Origin: Bacteroidales bacterium
Lineage (GTDB): Bacteria > Bacteroidota > Bacteroidia > Bacteroidales > Marinilabiliaceae
Assembly: GCA_015061285.1 (NCBI GenBank)
Contig: SUWW01000008.1
Span: 114,711-178,710 of the forward strand
Length of the DNA: 64,000 nucleotides
Reading direction: 5' to 3'
The notes below the pieces were generated by a model. That model worked only from the letters and a program-made list of their open reading frames with translations. It did no database searches and was not told the DNA's origin. Made by a program: the position numbers and the translations under genes. This document shows, one piece after another, positions 46,121 through 54,295 of the stretch (the first letter of the stretch is position 1; every line of letters begins with the position of its first letter).

Positions 46121-46758
46121 TGCTTTGGATTATCCTACTGATCTACATCGTAGTAGGTTGGTTTTTCCCGATAGTAGGTTGGATTGCGCTTATATGTATG
46201 ATTGGCCCCGTGTTGATGGCAGCGTTTCGTGGGCGTTATTGGTGTGGAAACATCTGTCCGCGAGGCAACTTCTATAGCAATGTTATAGCACGAGTCAGTC
46301 GCAATAGGCGCATTCCTAATTGGTTGCGCTCCAATGGGTTTCGCATGTTTATGCTTGCCTTCATAATGTGTATGTTTGCTCTACAGTTCTATTATGCTTG
46401 GGGCGATTGGAGTGCAATGGGGAATGTGTTTTGGCGCTTAATTGTAGCTACTACAATAGTAGGCATTGCTTTGGGGATAGCCTATTCGCCACGTGCGTGG
46501 TGTACGTTTTGTCCCATGGGAACTTTGTCGAAAATGGTTACAAGCAACTCGCAAAGTGCCGCAAAATGGCGCATCGAAGTGAATAGTTCGTGCCGCAGTT
46601 GTGCTTTGTGTAGTCGCAATTGTCCGATGCAACTTGCGCCACACACTGCCAAAGGCAAGGTTGCTGGCTATGATAACCCCGACTGTTTACGATGCAATTT
46701 ATGCGCTACTGCATGTCCCATAAATGCTATAAAATCAAAAAAAAGAGAACAACAATGA
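46120..46758 (+). CDS. Membrane-bound 4Fe-4S polyferredoxin (NapH/RnfB-like)
   Basis: 212 residues with four or five membrane segments (about 1-35, 66-85 and 98-120). Four Cys clusters are visible: CGNICPRGNFYS, CTFCPMGTLSK, then the two full 4Fe-4S motifs CRSCALCSRNCPM and CLRCNLCATACPI. This is the NapH/CcoG-like arrangement that takes electrons across or from the membrane, probably from quinol. It is coupled upstream to thioredoxin and overlaps the next gene (ATGA). Confidence 0.92.
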   Translation: MLWIILLIYIVVGWFFPIVGWIALICMIGPVLMAAFRGRYWCGNICPRGNFYSNVIARVSRNRRIPNWLRSNGFRMFMLAFIMCMFALQFYYAWGDWSAMGNVFWRLIVATTIVGIALGIAYSPRAWCTFCPMGTLSKMVTSNSQSAAKWRIEVNSSCRSCALCSRNCPMQLAPHTAKGKVAGYDNPDCLRCNLCATACPINAIKSKKREQQ

Positions 46759-47225
46759 CTAAACCAATTGACAAAGTGCAACGAATGACAACTGCCATCG
46801 AGCACTATTTGTCGGGCTACAACTGCGCGCAAGCTGTAGCTCTCACTTTTGCCGACTTATATGGACTTACGCCAGATTTGGCGCTTAAACTGAGCTCGAG
46901 CTTCGGTTGCGGCATAGCGCGCATGGGCGAAGTGTGTGGCGCTGCTTCTGCTATGTTTATGCTTGCTGGCTTGGAGTGCGGCACCACAAAACCTGCCGAT
47001 AATGAAGGTCGTAAACTCAATTTCGACACGGTGCGCACGCTTGCTGACAAGTTCAAAGCTATGCACCACGATACTCTGCTTTGCCGCGAGATATTGCAAC
47101 TCTCTAAAGGCGACACACCCACTGCACCAACTCCACAAATAGCAGAATATTACGCAAAGCGTCCGTGCACATACCGCGTAGGCTCAGCCGCCGAGATATT
47201 TTGTGACTATTTGAATAATAAATAA
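46755..47225 (+). CDS. C_GCAxxG_C_C family redox protein
   Basis: 156 residues from ATG 46755, which overlaps the previous TGA. The family motif is present: GYNCAQAVALTFADL, then SSFGCGIARMGEVCGAASAM and further Cys (LECG, LLCREI, CTYR, IFCDY). The family is often next to electron-transfer proteins and probably coordinates a metal or FeS cluster; its reaction is unknown. A 5'-truncated paralogue lies at 52492-52749. Confidence 0.93.
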   Translation: MTKPIDKVQRMTTAIEHYLSGYNCAQAVALTFADLYGLTPDLALKLSSSFGCGIARMGEVCGAASAMFMLAGLECGTTKPADNEGRKLNFDTVRTLADKFKAMHHDTLLCREILQLSKGDTPTAPTPQIAEYYAKRPCTYRVGSAAEIFCDYLNNK

Positions 47226-47229
47226 ATAC

Positions 47230-47273
47230 AACAAAACAGCCCTCGGGATTGCGATTCCGGCGGCTGTTGTTGC
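47230..47273 (+). terminator. Strong hairpin after the C_GCAxxG_C_C gene
   Basis: ACAACAAAACAGCC pairs with GGCTGTTGTTG, with an inner CGGGATT/GATTCCG stem. The following T run is poor, so termination efficiency is uncertain. Confidence 0.6.
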
Positions 47274-47275
47274 AT

Positions 47276-47303
47276 AAAAAAGGCCGTCCATCGTCGGACG
47301 GCC
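47276..47303 (-). terminator. Terminator of the ATP-grasp operon (minus strand)
   Basis: GGCCGTCC (47282-47289) and GGACGGCC (47296-47303) form a perfect eight-pair stem. On the minus strand it is followed by a run of six T residues, so it ends the minus-strand operon 145 bp after the last stop. Confidence 0.85.
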
Positions 47304-47447
47304 CCTCCTTTCACTTCTACCTTCCATGTAGATAACTCACAAAAAACACAGACTCAATGCACCGGAAGGTTAGAACCGATTTTTTCACGCTTATTATTAT
47401 GGATAGACAAAGTCCGCTGTGTGTGCATGCATATATATAGAGTTAGG
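47304..47447. other. 3' region of the ATP-grasp operon with a long-range inverted repeat
   Basis: TTCTACCTTCC (47315-47325) pairs with GGAAGGTTAGAA (47364-47375) over about 38 nt. No gene seen. It could be part of the mRNA 3' end or a small RNA. Confidence 0.4.
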
Positions 47448-48377
47448 TTAAGGTTGTTCGAATATCTGAAACAGCCGTGTGTGGCCGTATGTCAGCGGTT
47501 TGGTGTGAGCGAAAAATATCACACCGTCCGACGGCGAAAAGACATCTTGACGAGTCTGTCCCGTAAGTGGGTCCAGAATTGAGGCAAGTAAATCGCCGTG
47601 GCGTATGGTTTCGCCTACGTGACGACGCAGAAACAGCAATCCTGCATGTTCCGAAAGAATGGTATGCAACCTACTTTCGTCGAACGTAATGGGCTGATAT
47701 GCAGGCCCAAGGTTGGGGTGTATAGCGCCTAACTTTGCCATAAACCTAAGAATGGCTTGCCACGTCTGTTTTGCCATATCGTGATTGATGCTGTCGGTTG
47801 AGCCGCTATAAATAGAATAGGCTTGAGTACCAAATACTTGCCAATTATAATTAAGTACGGTAGTGTCGAATGGTCGAGGTTTGTATAGCAATATGTATGG
47901 GAGACCAAATGCTTCGGCAGATGCGGCGTCTTCGTATCCCGTTTGCATAATGCGCACGTGAGGCACAAAGTTTCCATTCATATAATACGACGCCAATTGA
48001 ATGCCCCAAGTGTAATTACGCACGGCTTCAAAAACGGCATCGGCAATACGTTGCGTGGTTTCGCCTTCGCTATAGCCAGGAAACATACGATTGATGTCGG
48101 TATTGTCCATAGTCCAAAAACGCTTCATAACGTTGAGCGAGAATGGATTTGCCGTAGGTATGACCAATATGCCGACATCGTTGCTGAGACGACCCTCTTC
48201 TTCGAGTATTTGTAGGTTTTTTACCACTTGTGAAGCCACATAGAGTTGCTGCACTTCGTCGCCGCGCATGCTACCCACAACGGCAATTGTCTTCTGTTGA
48301 CCTCCAAACAAATAGCCTTTTATCACAAAATCGCCACGATATGGTGAACGCATTTTGAAAATATCTATCGTCTTCAC
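47448..48377 (-). CDS. M14/aspartoacylase-like protein lacking metal ligands (probable pseudoenzyme)
   Basis: 309 residues, the succinylglutamate desuccinylase/aspartoacylase (AstE/AspA, M14-like) fold. It is clearly paralogous to the next gene. The metal motif GxHGDE of the family is here GSMRGDE, so the zinc His is Arg (residue 38); the second zinc His (DIHSS in the paralogue) is Gln in WGIQLAS (residue 127). The NRMFPG motif is kept. The C-terminal beta domain (about 220-305) is intact. It is last in the ATP-grasp operon; it may be a regulatory or structural partner. Confidence 0.87.
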   Translation of the reverse strand: MKTIDIFKMRSPYRGDFVIKGYLFGGQQKTIAVVGSMRGDEVQQLYVASQVVKNLQILEEEGRLSNDVGILVIPTANPFSLNVMKRFWTMDNTDINRMFPGYSEGETTQRIADAVFEAVRNYTWGIQLASYYMNGNFVPHVRIMQTGYEDAASAEAFGLPYILLYKPRPFDTTVLNYNWQVFGTQAYSIYSGSTDSINHDMAKQTWQAILRFMAKLGAIHPNLGPAYQPITFDESRLHTILSEHAGLLFLRRHVGETIRHGDLLASILDPLTGQTRQDVFSPSDGVIFFAHTKPLTYGHTRLFQIFEQP

Positions 48378-48392
48378 TTATAAGTATTTGTA

Positions 48393-49325
48393 TTAGTTAG
48401 GACTATAAATGCGCGCAATTAGCGAACCTTCGTAAACCACAGGATAGCCGCGCATAGTAAAAATGAGGCCGTCGATTGGCGAACACACTTCTTGCATCAC
48501 TTTGCCATTCAGCGGATTGACAATTTCACACAGTCGTTGGTTTGCTTTCACCCAAGTGCCATGCTCTGCATAGCTAACCACAATGCCCGATGCGCCAGCA
48601 TTTATCATACTTACAGAGCCCTTGTTGGATACTATTGGCGTGGTGATATTTTCGGGCTGTTTGCCACTCCAAACGCCAAAATTTCTAAGCAAATTGAATA
48701 TTCCATCTACAAGCTGATTACCATATTCAGGCGTAATACGCATACCTATGCCCATCTCTACAACCACCGTAGGCGTACCAATGGAATTCAAGCTATGGGC
48801 AATGGTACTTTCGAGAACCGTAGCCGCCTGATGAATCCAAATGAAATTGAGATTGAGCATTTCGGCGTATGGCAAGAGATATTCAACAGTCGATTCGCTA
48901 ATGCGAGCCTGCGGCATTTCATATAGGAAAATATTACTCGAATGAATATCTATAACGAGGTCTGCATCTTTGAGGTCTTCAACCACGTCGTGAGCAATGC
49001 GCTCCACCACATGACCATCCGTAGCGCCGGGAAATATGCGGTTCATATCCAAATCGAATGTTGGTATGCCGCGGCAAACCGAATCGACGCCAAGCGGATT
49101 TATGGCGGGATAAATTTCTACGCGACCATTAATCTTAGACTGATGTGTGCGTAGCTTGTGAGCTATTTTGTAGCATACATATTGACCTTCGAGTTCGTCG
49201 CCATGAATGCCCGTAACTATGCATATTCGAGGTCGCGCCTCTGCCGAGCCAACCACAAATTTGCGTATCTGCAAATGCTCAAGCACGGGCATCTCTTCTG
49301 ATATTATCGTAGTCTCTTTTACCAT
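48393..49325 (-). CDS. M14/aspartoacylase-like deacylase or carboxypeptidase
   Basis: 310 residues with the succinylglutamate desuccinylase/aspartoacylase fold. The complete zinc site is present: GIHGDELEGQY (His41, Glu44) and LVIDIHSSN (His128). DMNRIFPG is the substrate-Arg region, and the C-terminal beta domain (about 215-300) is the usual lid. It would hydrolyse an amide of an amino acid or small peptide. Together with the ATP-grasp, alpha-E and transglutaminase-like genes it forms the operon; it may cleave the product they make. Confidence 0.9.
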   Translation of the reverse strand: MVKETTIISEEMPVLEHLQIRKFVVGSAEARPRICIVTGIHGDELEGQYVCYKIAHKLRTHQSKINGRVEIYPAINPLGVDSVCRGIPTFDLDMNRIFPGATDGHVVERIAHDVVEDLKDADLVIDIHSSNIFLYEMPQARISESTVEYLLPYAEMLNLNFIWIHQAATVLESTIAHSLNSIGTPTVVVEMGIGMRITPEYGNQLVDGIFNLLRNFGVWSGKQPENITTPIVSNKGSVSMINAGASGIVVSYAEHGTWVKANQRLCEIVNPLNGKVMQEVCSPIDGLIFTMRGYPVVYEGSLIARIYSPN

Positions 49326-49349
49326 CTTTATCGTCTATAAACCAACCTT

Positions 49350-50129
49350 TTACTCCTCCCAGACATCCACCGAGACTGTCATTTTCTGCTGCGCTACGCC
49401 AGTAAATGTGCCTCTACTAATACTACAATCGGCAAAATCGCGGCCGTGTGCAAATTTGATGTATCTGTCGGCGTTAACCCATTGGGAATTTGTTGGGTCG
49501 AAGGCAATCCACGCAGAACCGTCGAATGCTTCAACCCACGCGTGCGTCTGTCCATGGCCGAGCATGAGTCCGCATACGTATCGCGCCGGAAGTTTCAGCA
49601 GTCGGCACATAACTATGGATATGTGGGCAAAATCTTGGCAAACACCCATTCGCTGCGCCCACGCTTGTTCAGCCGTGGTATTGACATCGGTAGTGCCTTG
49701 CTGATAGCTCATCTTACTCATAAGTATATCCATGACGCACTCAATCTTTGAACGCGCGTCGGATAAGGGGCCTACTTGTTTTGCCACGTCTATCATGTTT
49801 GGGCTCGGCGTAGTAAGTTGGGTTGGATATAAGTATACCGAGTCGTTCACGGCATATTGTGGCGTTTCGGCCTTGATAGTAGTGTCGACAAGCCCAATAG
49901 CTTCGTAGGCAAAAAAGTTGTGGCGCTGCGCAATGAATCCCGACGTAACTACGTTACCAAAAGCATCGACCGTTTGCGTGGCTTCGGTGAATGGTATGAG
50001 CGTTGTACGTTGCCACACGGTTCGCTGATTGTAGCTTTGCATTGGCTGACACCGAAGCGAAAAACTATGATTCTGCACTGGTTGACTGAGTTCTATTAGC
50101 GTGGAATATGCGTAGCGAAGGAGCGTCAT
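49350..50129 (-). CDS. Transglutaminase-like cysteine protease
   Basis: 259 residues. The N-terminal beta-rich bacterial transglutaminase domain (1-80) precedes the papain-like core with the catalytic triad: Cys in RMGVCQDFAHI, His in GQTHAWVEAF, and Asp in IAFDPTNSQW. This COG1305 family is known to be encoded with alpha-E and permuted ATP-grasp proteins, where it is proposed to cleave or ligate amide bonds of an unusual peptide product. Start ATG at 50129 overlaps the stop of the alpha-E gene (ATGA). Confidence 0.93.
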   Translation of the reverse strand: MTLLRYAYSTLIELSQPVQNHSFSLRCQPMQSYNQRTVWQRTTLIPFTEATQTVDAFGNVVTSGFIAQRHNFFAYEAIGLVDTTIKAETPQYAVNDSVYLYPTQLTTPSPNMIDVAKQVGPLSDARSKIECVMDILMSKMSYQQGTTDVNTTAEQAWAQRMGVCQDFAHISIVMCRLLKLPARYVCGLMLGHGQTHAWVEAFDGSAWIAFDPTNSQWVNADRYIKFAHGRDFADCSISRGTFTGVAQQKMTVSVDVWEE

Positions 50130-50803
50130 GCAACGAACAAAGTATTAAGTTTTAGCAAGTTATCGTCGTAGTGTTTGGCGTCCGACACATGTTTCCGAAT
50201 CTCTTCCAACGTGTTGTAATCGCAGACGTTCAAGTCGCTTTCGTCGGCCGTGGCAATTCTGTCGAGCACATCTTCTATTCGACGCGTCTCGTAGCCAAAG
50301 CGAATCATCAAATCGGCTCTCTCGACGCAGCAACCAATCTTTATCAAGTTGCGCACACTCTTGTATTGCACCTTCTCGAACACCGCGCCGCCAAACGCCA
50401 TCAAATAGTCGGTGACGGGTTGCCATCCGTATACGCCTTCGCCATTTTCTATGCAACGATGCGCCGTATTTACTGCCAATTCTATGTATGCCAACGTCTC
50501 GCTACCAATCTCGTCGCGCTCTATCATGGCGTTGTTTTTCAGGTATTCCAGCGTATTTATGAGCGACCAAGGCTCACTTTTGTCATATAAATAGCGATGC
50601 GCAAAAGTGCTATCGATTACGGTGCTTATACCCATACATTTACAGAAATCTACCAAGGCTTCGCTATTGTCGAGCGTTTGTCCGTAGTGCTTGCGCAGCA
50701 GATGCAGCGACATATTTACGCGCTCGGCATATCTACCAAGCCAATAGAGTCGGTTTGCTTTTGCAGGCGACATTGCGAACATTTTCATTGCGTTGTTTTT
50801 CAT
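50126..50803 (-). CDS. Alpha-E domain protein
   Basis: 225 residues, almost all alpha-helical, starting with the family sequence SPAKANRLYWLGRYAERVNM. The alpha-E family (COG2307) has no known catalytic activity and occurs almost always beside the circularly permuted ATP-grasp and transglutaminase-like genes, as here. Length is shorter than many members (about 310) but covers the conserved helices. Stop overlaps the next start; it lies 34 bp after the ligase frame. Confidence 0.9.
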   Translation of the reverse strand: MKNNAMKMFAMSPAKANRLYWLGRYAERVNMSLHLLRKHYGQTLDNSEALVDFCKCMGISTVIDSTFAHRYLYDKSEPWSLINTLEYLKNNAMIERDEIGSETLAYIELAVNTAHRCIENGEGVYGWQPVTDYLMAFGGAVFEKVQYKSVRNLIKIGCCVERADLMIRFGYETRRIEDVLDRIATADESDLNVCDYNTLEEIRKHVSDAKHYDDNLLKLNTLFVA

Positions 50804-50837
50804 AATATTTATGGTTTTAGGTTTACTGTTTTCGTAT

Positions 50838-52199
50838 TTATTCCGTCATCACCCAAGTGTCTTTGAATCCGCCGCCTTGCGATGAGTTCACTACCAACGA
50901 ATTTGGGTCGCGGGTGAAGCGCGTCAGACCGCTTGGCCACACTTGAGTATCTTTGCCCGTCAGCACGAAAGCGCGCAAATCGCTCTTGCGTTTCACTATG
51001 CCATCGTCGCTCATAATGTTCAGGTCGATGAAGTCGATAACCTCTTGTGCTATCCATCGGCGGGGCTCGTGAATTATCATTTCGCGCACTTCGGTCAGGC
51101 GCTCAGCCGTCATGTCCTTGCCGAACATTACGCCATAGCCGCCAGCCTCTGCCACATCTTTTATTACAAGGTTTTTCAGGTTGCTTAGTACGTATTTCTG
51201 GTCGTCGGCAAACATCGGCAAGTAGGTCGGCGCGTTGCGAAGAATTGGCTCTTCGTTCAGATAATACTTTATCATTTTTGGCACGAAGTAGTATATGCCT
51301 TTGTCGTCCGCCACACCATTGCCGAAAGCGTTTATAATACTTACGTTGCCTTTTCTGTATGCATTGAAAATATTAGGCACGCCAAGCAAACTCTCGCGGT
51401 TGAATGTCATCGGGTCCATAAAATCATCGGATATGCGACGATAGACAACGCCCACGCGAGCCTTAGTATTGTGCAGACTCTTGTAGTAGACCTTATCGTC
51501 TTCCACAAACAATTCGTCGGGGAAGGCAAGCACCACACCCGCCTTTTCGGCTAAATAAGAATGCTCGAAGAAAGCCGAATTGTACCGCCCGGGCGTAAGT
51601 ACCACCTCAATGCCTTCGCACGTATTCACATCGTCCATAACATGCTTAAGCATAGCAGGATAGTTGCGATTGTCGGCAATATGAGCGCCTTCGAAGGTGT
51701 TGGGCGAAGTTTTTCGCGTCAGTTCGCGAGCTATCAGTGGATACGATGCGCCGCTGGGTATGCGAAGGTTGTCTTCGAGGATATACCAAGTTTTGTCTGT
51801 AGCCTGCACAAGGTCGATGCCCGAAATGTGGCTATAGACATTCAGTGTAGGCAAAACGCCTTCGCATTGCGGCAAATAGCCCTTCGACGAGTACACAAAC
51901 TCCTATGGCACAACGCCATCTTTGATTATAAGTTTATGCGTATATATATCGGACAAGAAAAAATTCAGAGCCTGCACACGTTGTCGAAGTCCTGCCTCGA
52001 GTTGTTTCCATTCTGCATTGGGGATTATACGCGGTATCGCATCGAAGGGGAAGAGTTGTTCCTTGAAACTTCCATGCTTGTAAATACCGAACCGCACACC
52101 GTATCGCTCCATCCACTTATCTACCACCTCGCGATTGAGGACCAATTCTTCGTAGCTGCTCATATTTTCGTCAATTATAGTTGCTATTGAACTTACCAA
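50838..52199 (-). pseudogene. Circularly permuted ATP-grasp ligase interrupted by an in-frame amber codon
   Basis: One continuous frame of about 454 codons, broken only by TAG at 51905-51903 (codon 99). Upstream are the family's N-terminal helices (MERYGVRFGIYKHGSFKEQ); immediately downstream, with no shift, EFVYSSKGYLPQC leads into the ligase core: GIDLVQATDKTWYILEDN, the ATP region VLTPGRYNSAFFEHSYLAE, GNGVADDKGIYYFVPKMI and LRAFVLTGKDTQVWPSGLTR. It would make an amide with ATP. Neighbouring genes use TAG as a normal stop, so this is more likely a point mutation than recoding. An ATG at 51896 could restart a 352-residue protein. Confidence 0.9.
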
Positions 52200-52319
52200 T
52201 CGAAGGCAAAAGTATGTGTTTGATTTATATTTATCAACTATTATGACTTATCTAATTACAAACAGAAATATAATTGCGTGTTATAAGTTACATATCGTAA
52301 GTATGTGTAATTATACTCA

Positions 52320-52440
52320 AAACGAATTTTTGAATAGAAATTCAGCATCGAAAAACAGATTTTGCATACGTTGCAATAGAGAAACTGGTGCGCGAAGAGT
52401 AAAAATGGCGCCGCATGTGAACGAACTGCGAAAATCACCG
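52320..52440. repeat. Diverged copy of the 13.5-kb dispersed repeat family
   Basis: ACGAATTTTTGAATAGAAAT resembles the 13.5-kb unit ACGAATTTTTGCGCCTGTGC, and AGATTTTGCATACGTTGCAA resembles the GCACGTTGCGCAA part. It lies next to the truncated C_GCAxxG_C_C copy, in a 290-bp gap that otherwise holds no gene. Confidence 0.5.
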
Positions 52441-52491
52441 CCTGAATGATTGTGATTATGCTTTCAATTTGACATTAACCTTTTTTATGAT

Positions 52492-52749
52492 ACAAACTCC
52501 GCCGACACCGATGGAAGAAAAATAAACTTCGACACCGTGCGTATGCTTGCCGACCGCTTCAAAGCCATGCACCACGACTCCATGCTTTGCCGCGAGATAT
52601 TGCAACTCTCCAAAGGCGACAAGCCCGAAGCTCCCACGCCTCAAATAGCAGAATATTACGCTAAACGCCCGTGCACATACCGCGTTGGCTCGGCTGCCGA
52701 GATATTTTGCGATTATCTGAACGCGAAACAGCAGAACGAAATGGATTGA
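52492..52749 (+). pseudogene. 5'-truncated copy of the C_GCAxxG_C_C gene
   Basis: The frame from about 52492 encodes DGRKINFDTVRMLADRFKAM and the rest of the C-terminal half of the family, ending CTYRVGSAAEIFCDYL plus an eight-residue tail. This matches residues 78-155 of the protein at 46755-47225 almost exactly. The N-terminal half with CAQAV and FGCGIA is missing and is not found upstream, so it is a fragment. A GTG at 52537 could still start a 70-residue peptide. It is followed by a terminator, as an intact gene would be. Confidence 0.85.
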
Positions 52750-52784
52750 ACAAGTTTATAGTTAGTATTTATATTCGTATCTGA

Positions 52785-52822
52785 ATCAGCCGTTAGGATA
52801 GTTGTTCTGACGGCTGATTTTA
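52785..52822 (+). terminator. Terminator after the truncated gene copy
   Basis: AATCAGCCGT pairs with ACGGCTGATT (52784-52793 and 52810-52819), followed by T-rich TTAT. Retained although the gene is a fragment. Confidence 0.7.
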
Positions 52823-52939
52823 TGTTCTAAAAATCACTTTTATTCATCTTAGGGACTATCTTGTACATACCATTTACAATTGAAATCTCGTCGTTTTTTA
52901 TATATCATTGCGACAATGATGACTGTATTGTAATCGACG

Positions 52940-54121
52940 ATGGATAAAGGTCAAAAATCAAACAACGAAAAAGTAAAGCTGTTTCCAGCCCAAGGCATAA
53001 CACCCAAAGACGAATCTCTATGGGGATACATAAATGATGACGGCGTTTTCATTATAAAACCACAATTTGAAGATGCATATGAGTTCTATAATGGCACAGC
53101 CGTAGTTTATGCTGTCAATAAAAAATTTGGCATTATAGATACTGAAGGAAATTATATCATTGAACCTAAATTCGAAGAACCAACCTCCTTTTATGATGGG
53201 CTTGCAAGAGTAAGAATCAACGGTAAATACGGATATATTAATATGAAATCCGAAATCGTTATTGATCCCATATATGAAGAGGTTCACAATTTTTGTGAAG
53301 ATGTCGCTTGGGTGAGAAAATATAATTGGTTTGGATTGATTGATAGAACAGGGGAATATCTGATTTCCCCCCGACCTTCGTGTACTTATGTAAACGACTT
53401 CAATGAGGGTTTGGCTTGTATTGGCTTTCATGATATTGGCTTTGTAAAATTTGGATATATAAATAAAACTGGTGAATGGGTAATTAAATCTCAATTTCAT
53501 AAAGCAAGCAGTTTTAGTGAAGGCTTGGCGGCTGTTGGATTCGGTGACGGCCCGTGCGATTACGGTAGCTTTTATCAATACAAATATGGCTATATTAATA
53601 AAGACGGTCAATTTGTTATAGAACCGCAATTCGAATTGGCCGGTCCCTTCCACGAAGGATTAGCTACAGTTAAGAGTGAAGGTAAATGGGGCGCTATTAA
53701 TAGAAATGGAGAATTTGTTATTAAACCACAATTTGATTTTATGTGCTCTTTTAGCCAAGGTTTGGCTGAAGTGGAAAAAGATGGCAAATGGGGCGCTATT
53801 AACAGAAATGGGGATTTTGTTGTAGATCCACAATTTGATGATATGGATCCTTTTAGCGAAGGTTTTGCAACAGTGAAAAAAGATGGGAAAGAAGGCTATA
53901 TTGATAGAGATGGGAATGTAGTCATACCTCTGCAATACTACACAGCTTGTCCGTTTCAGAATGGTCTCGCCAGAGTAAAAAGTTCGTTTGGTAAGTTTCG
54001 ATATATCAACACATTTGGCGAACGCATAATTATCCAACCATATTCCAATAAAATATTAAGGCTTTTGAGCGATCTGAAGAATCGTATCATTAACGCATAT
54101 TTCTATATTATAGACAAATAG
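52940..54121 (+). CDS. WG-repeat protein
   Basis: 393 residues made of about ten WG repeats of some 35 residues. Examples are LWGYINDDGVFIIKPQFEDA, KYGYINKDGQFVIEPQFELA and KWGAINRNGEFVIKPQFDFM. No signal peptide is evident (starts MDKGQKSNNEKVKLFPAQG), so it may be cytoplasmic. The WG fold is a beta-propeller-like or solenoid repeat of unknown binding role. The C-terminal 40 residues are basic and helical (IRLLSDLKNRIINAYF). It stands alone. Confidence 0.92.
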   Translation: MDKGQKSNNEKVKLFPAQGITPKDESLWGYINDDGVFIIKPQFEDAYEFYNGTAVVYAVNKKFGIIDTEGNYIIEPKFEEPTSFYDGLARVRINGKYGYINMKSEIVIDPIYEEVHNFCEDVAWVRKYNWFGLIDRTGEYLISPRPSCTYVNDFNEGLACIGFHDIGFVKFGYINKTGEWVIKSQFHKASSFSEGLAAVGFGDGPCDYGSFYQYKYGYINKDGQFVIEPQFELAGPFHEGLATVKSEGKWGAINRNGEFVIKPQFDFMCSFSQGLAEVEKDGKWGAINRNGDFVVDPQFDDMDPFSEGFATVKKDGKEGYIDRDGNVVIPLQYYTACPFQNGLARVKSSFGKFRYINTFGERIIIQPYSNKILRLLSDLKNRIINAYFYIIDK

Positions 54122-54237
54122 TGAACGGTAAAAGCTAACATTCAACATTTTCCTAACTCGAACTCCGAGTATTCAATAGTCAAATCATTAACCATTTTTA
54201 TGGCATAAATACTATTTGCCAAACCTCACTTATAACA

Positions 54238-54264
54238 TTATCTCGCACAGACAACGCGAGATAA
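54238..54264. repeat. Perfect nine-bp inverted repeat
   Basis: TTATCTCGC and GCGAGATAA pair around nine nt. A T run occurs about 15 bp further right (54278 on), so it is a doubtful terminator for the WG gene. Confidence 0.5.
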
Positions 54265-54295
54265 CACTGATATGTTACTTTTTTTTGTCGCCTTA

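Noticed and set aside
50838..51896. Free-standing 352-residue ATP-grasp protein as an independent gene
   Set aside because: Its N-terminus lacks the first 100 residues of the family, which are encoded in the same frame directly upstream of a single TAG.
51903..51905. Genome-wide recoding of TAG as an amino acid
   Set aside because: Several nearby complete genes (for example the SulP and MBL hydrolase genes) end naturally with TAG at the expected family length.
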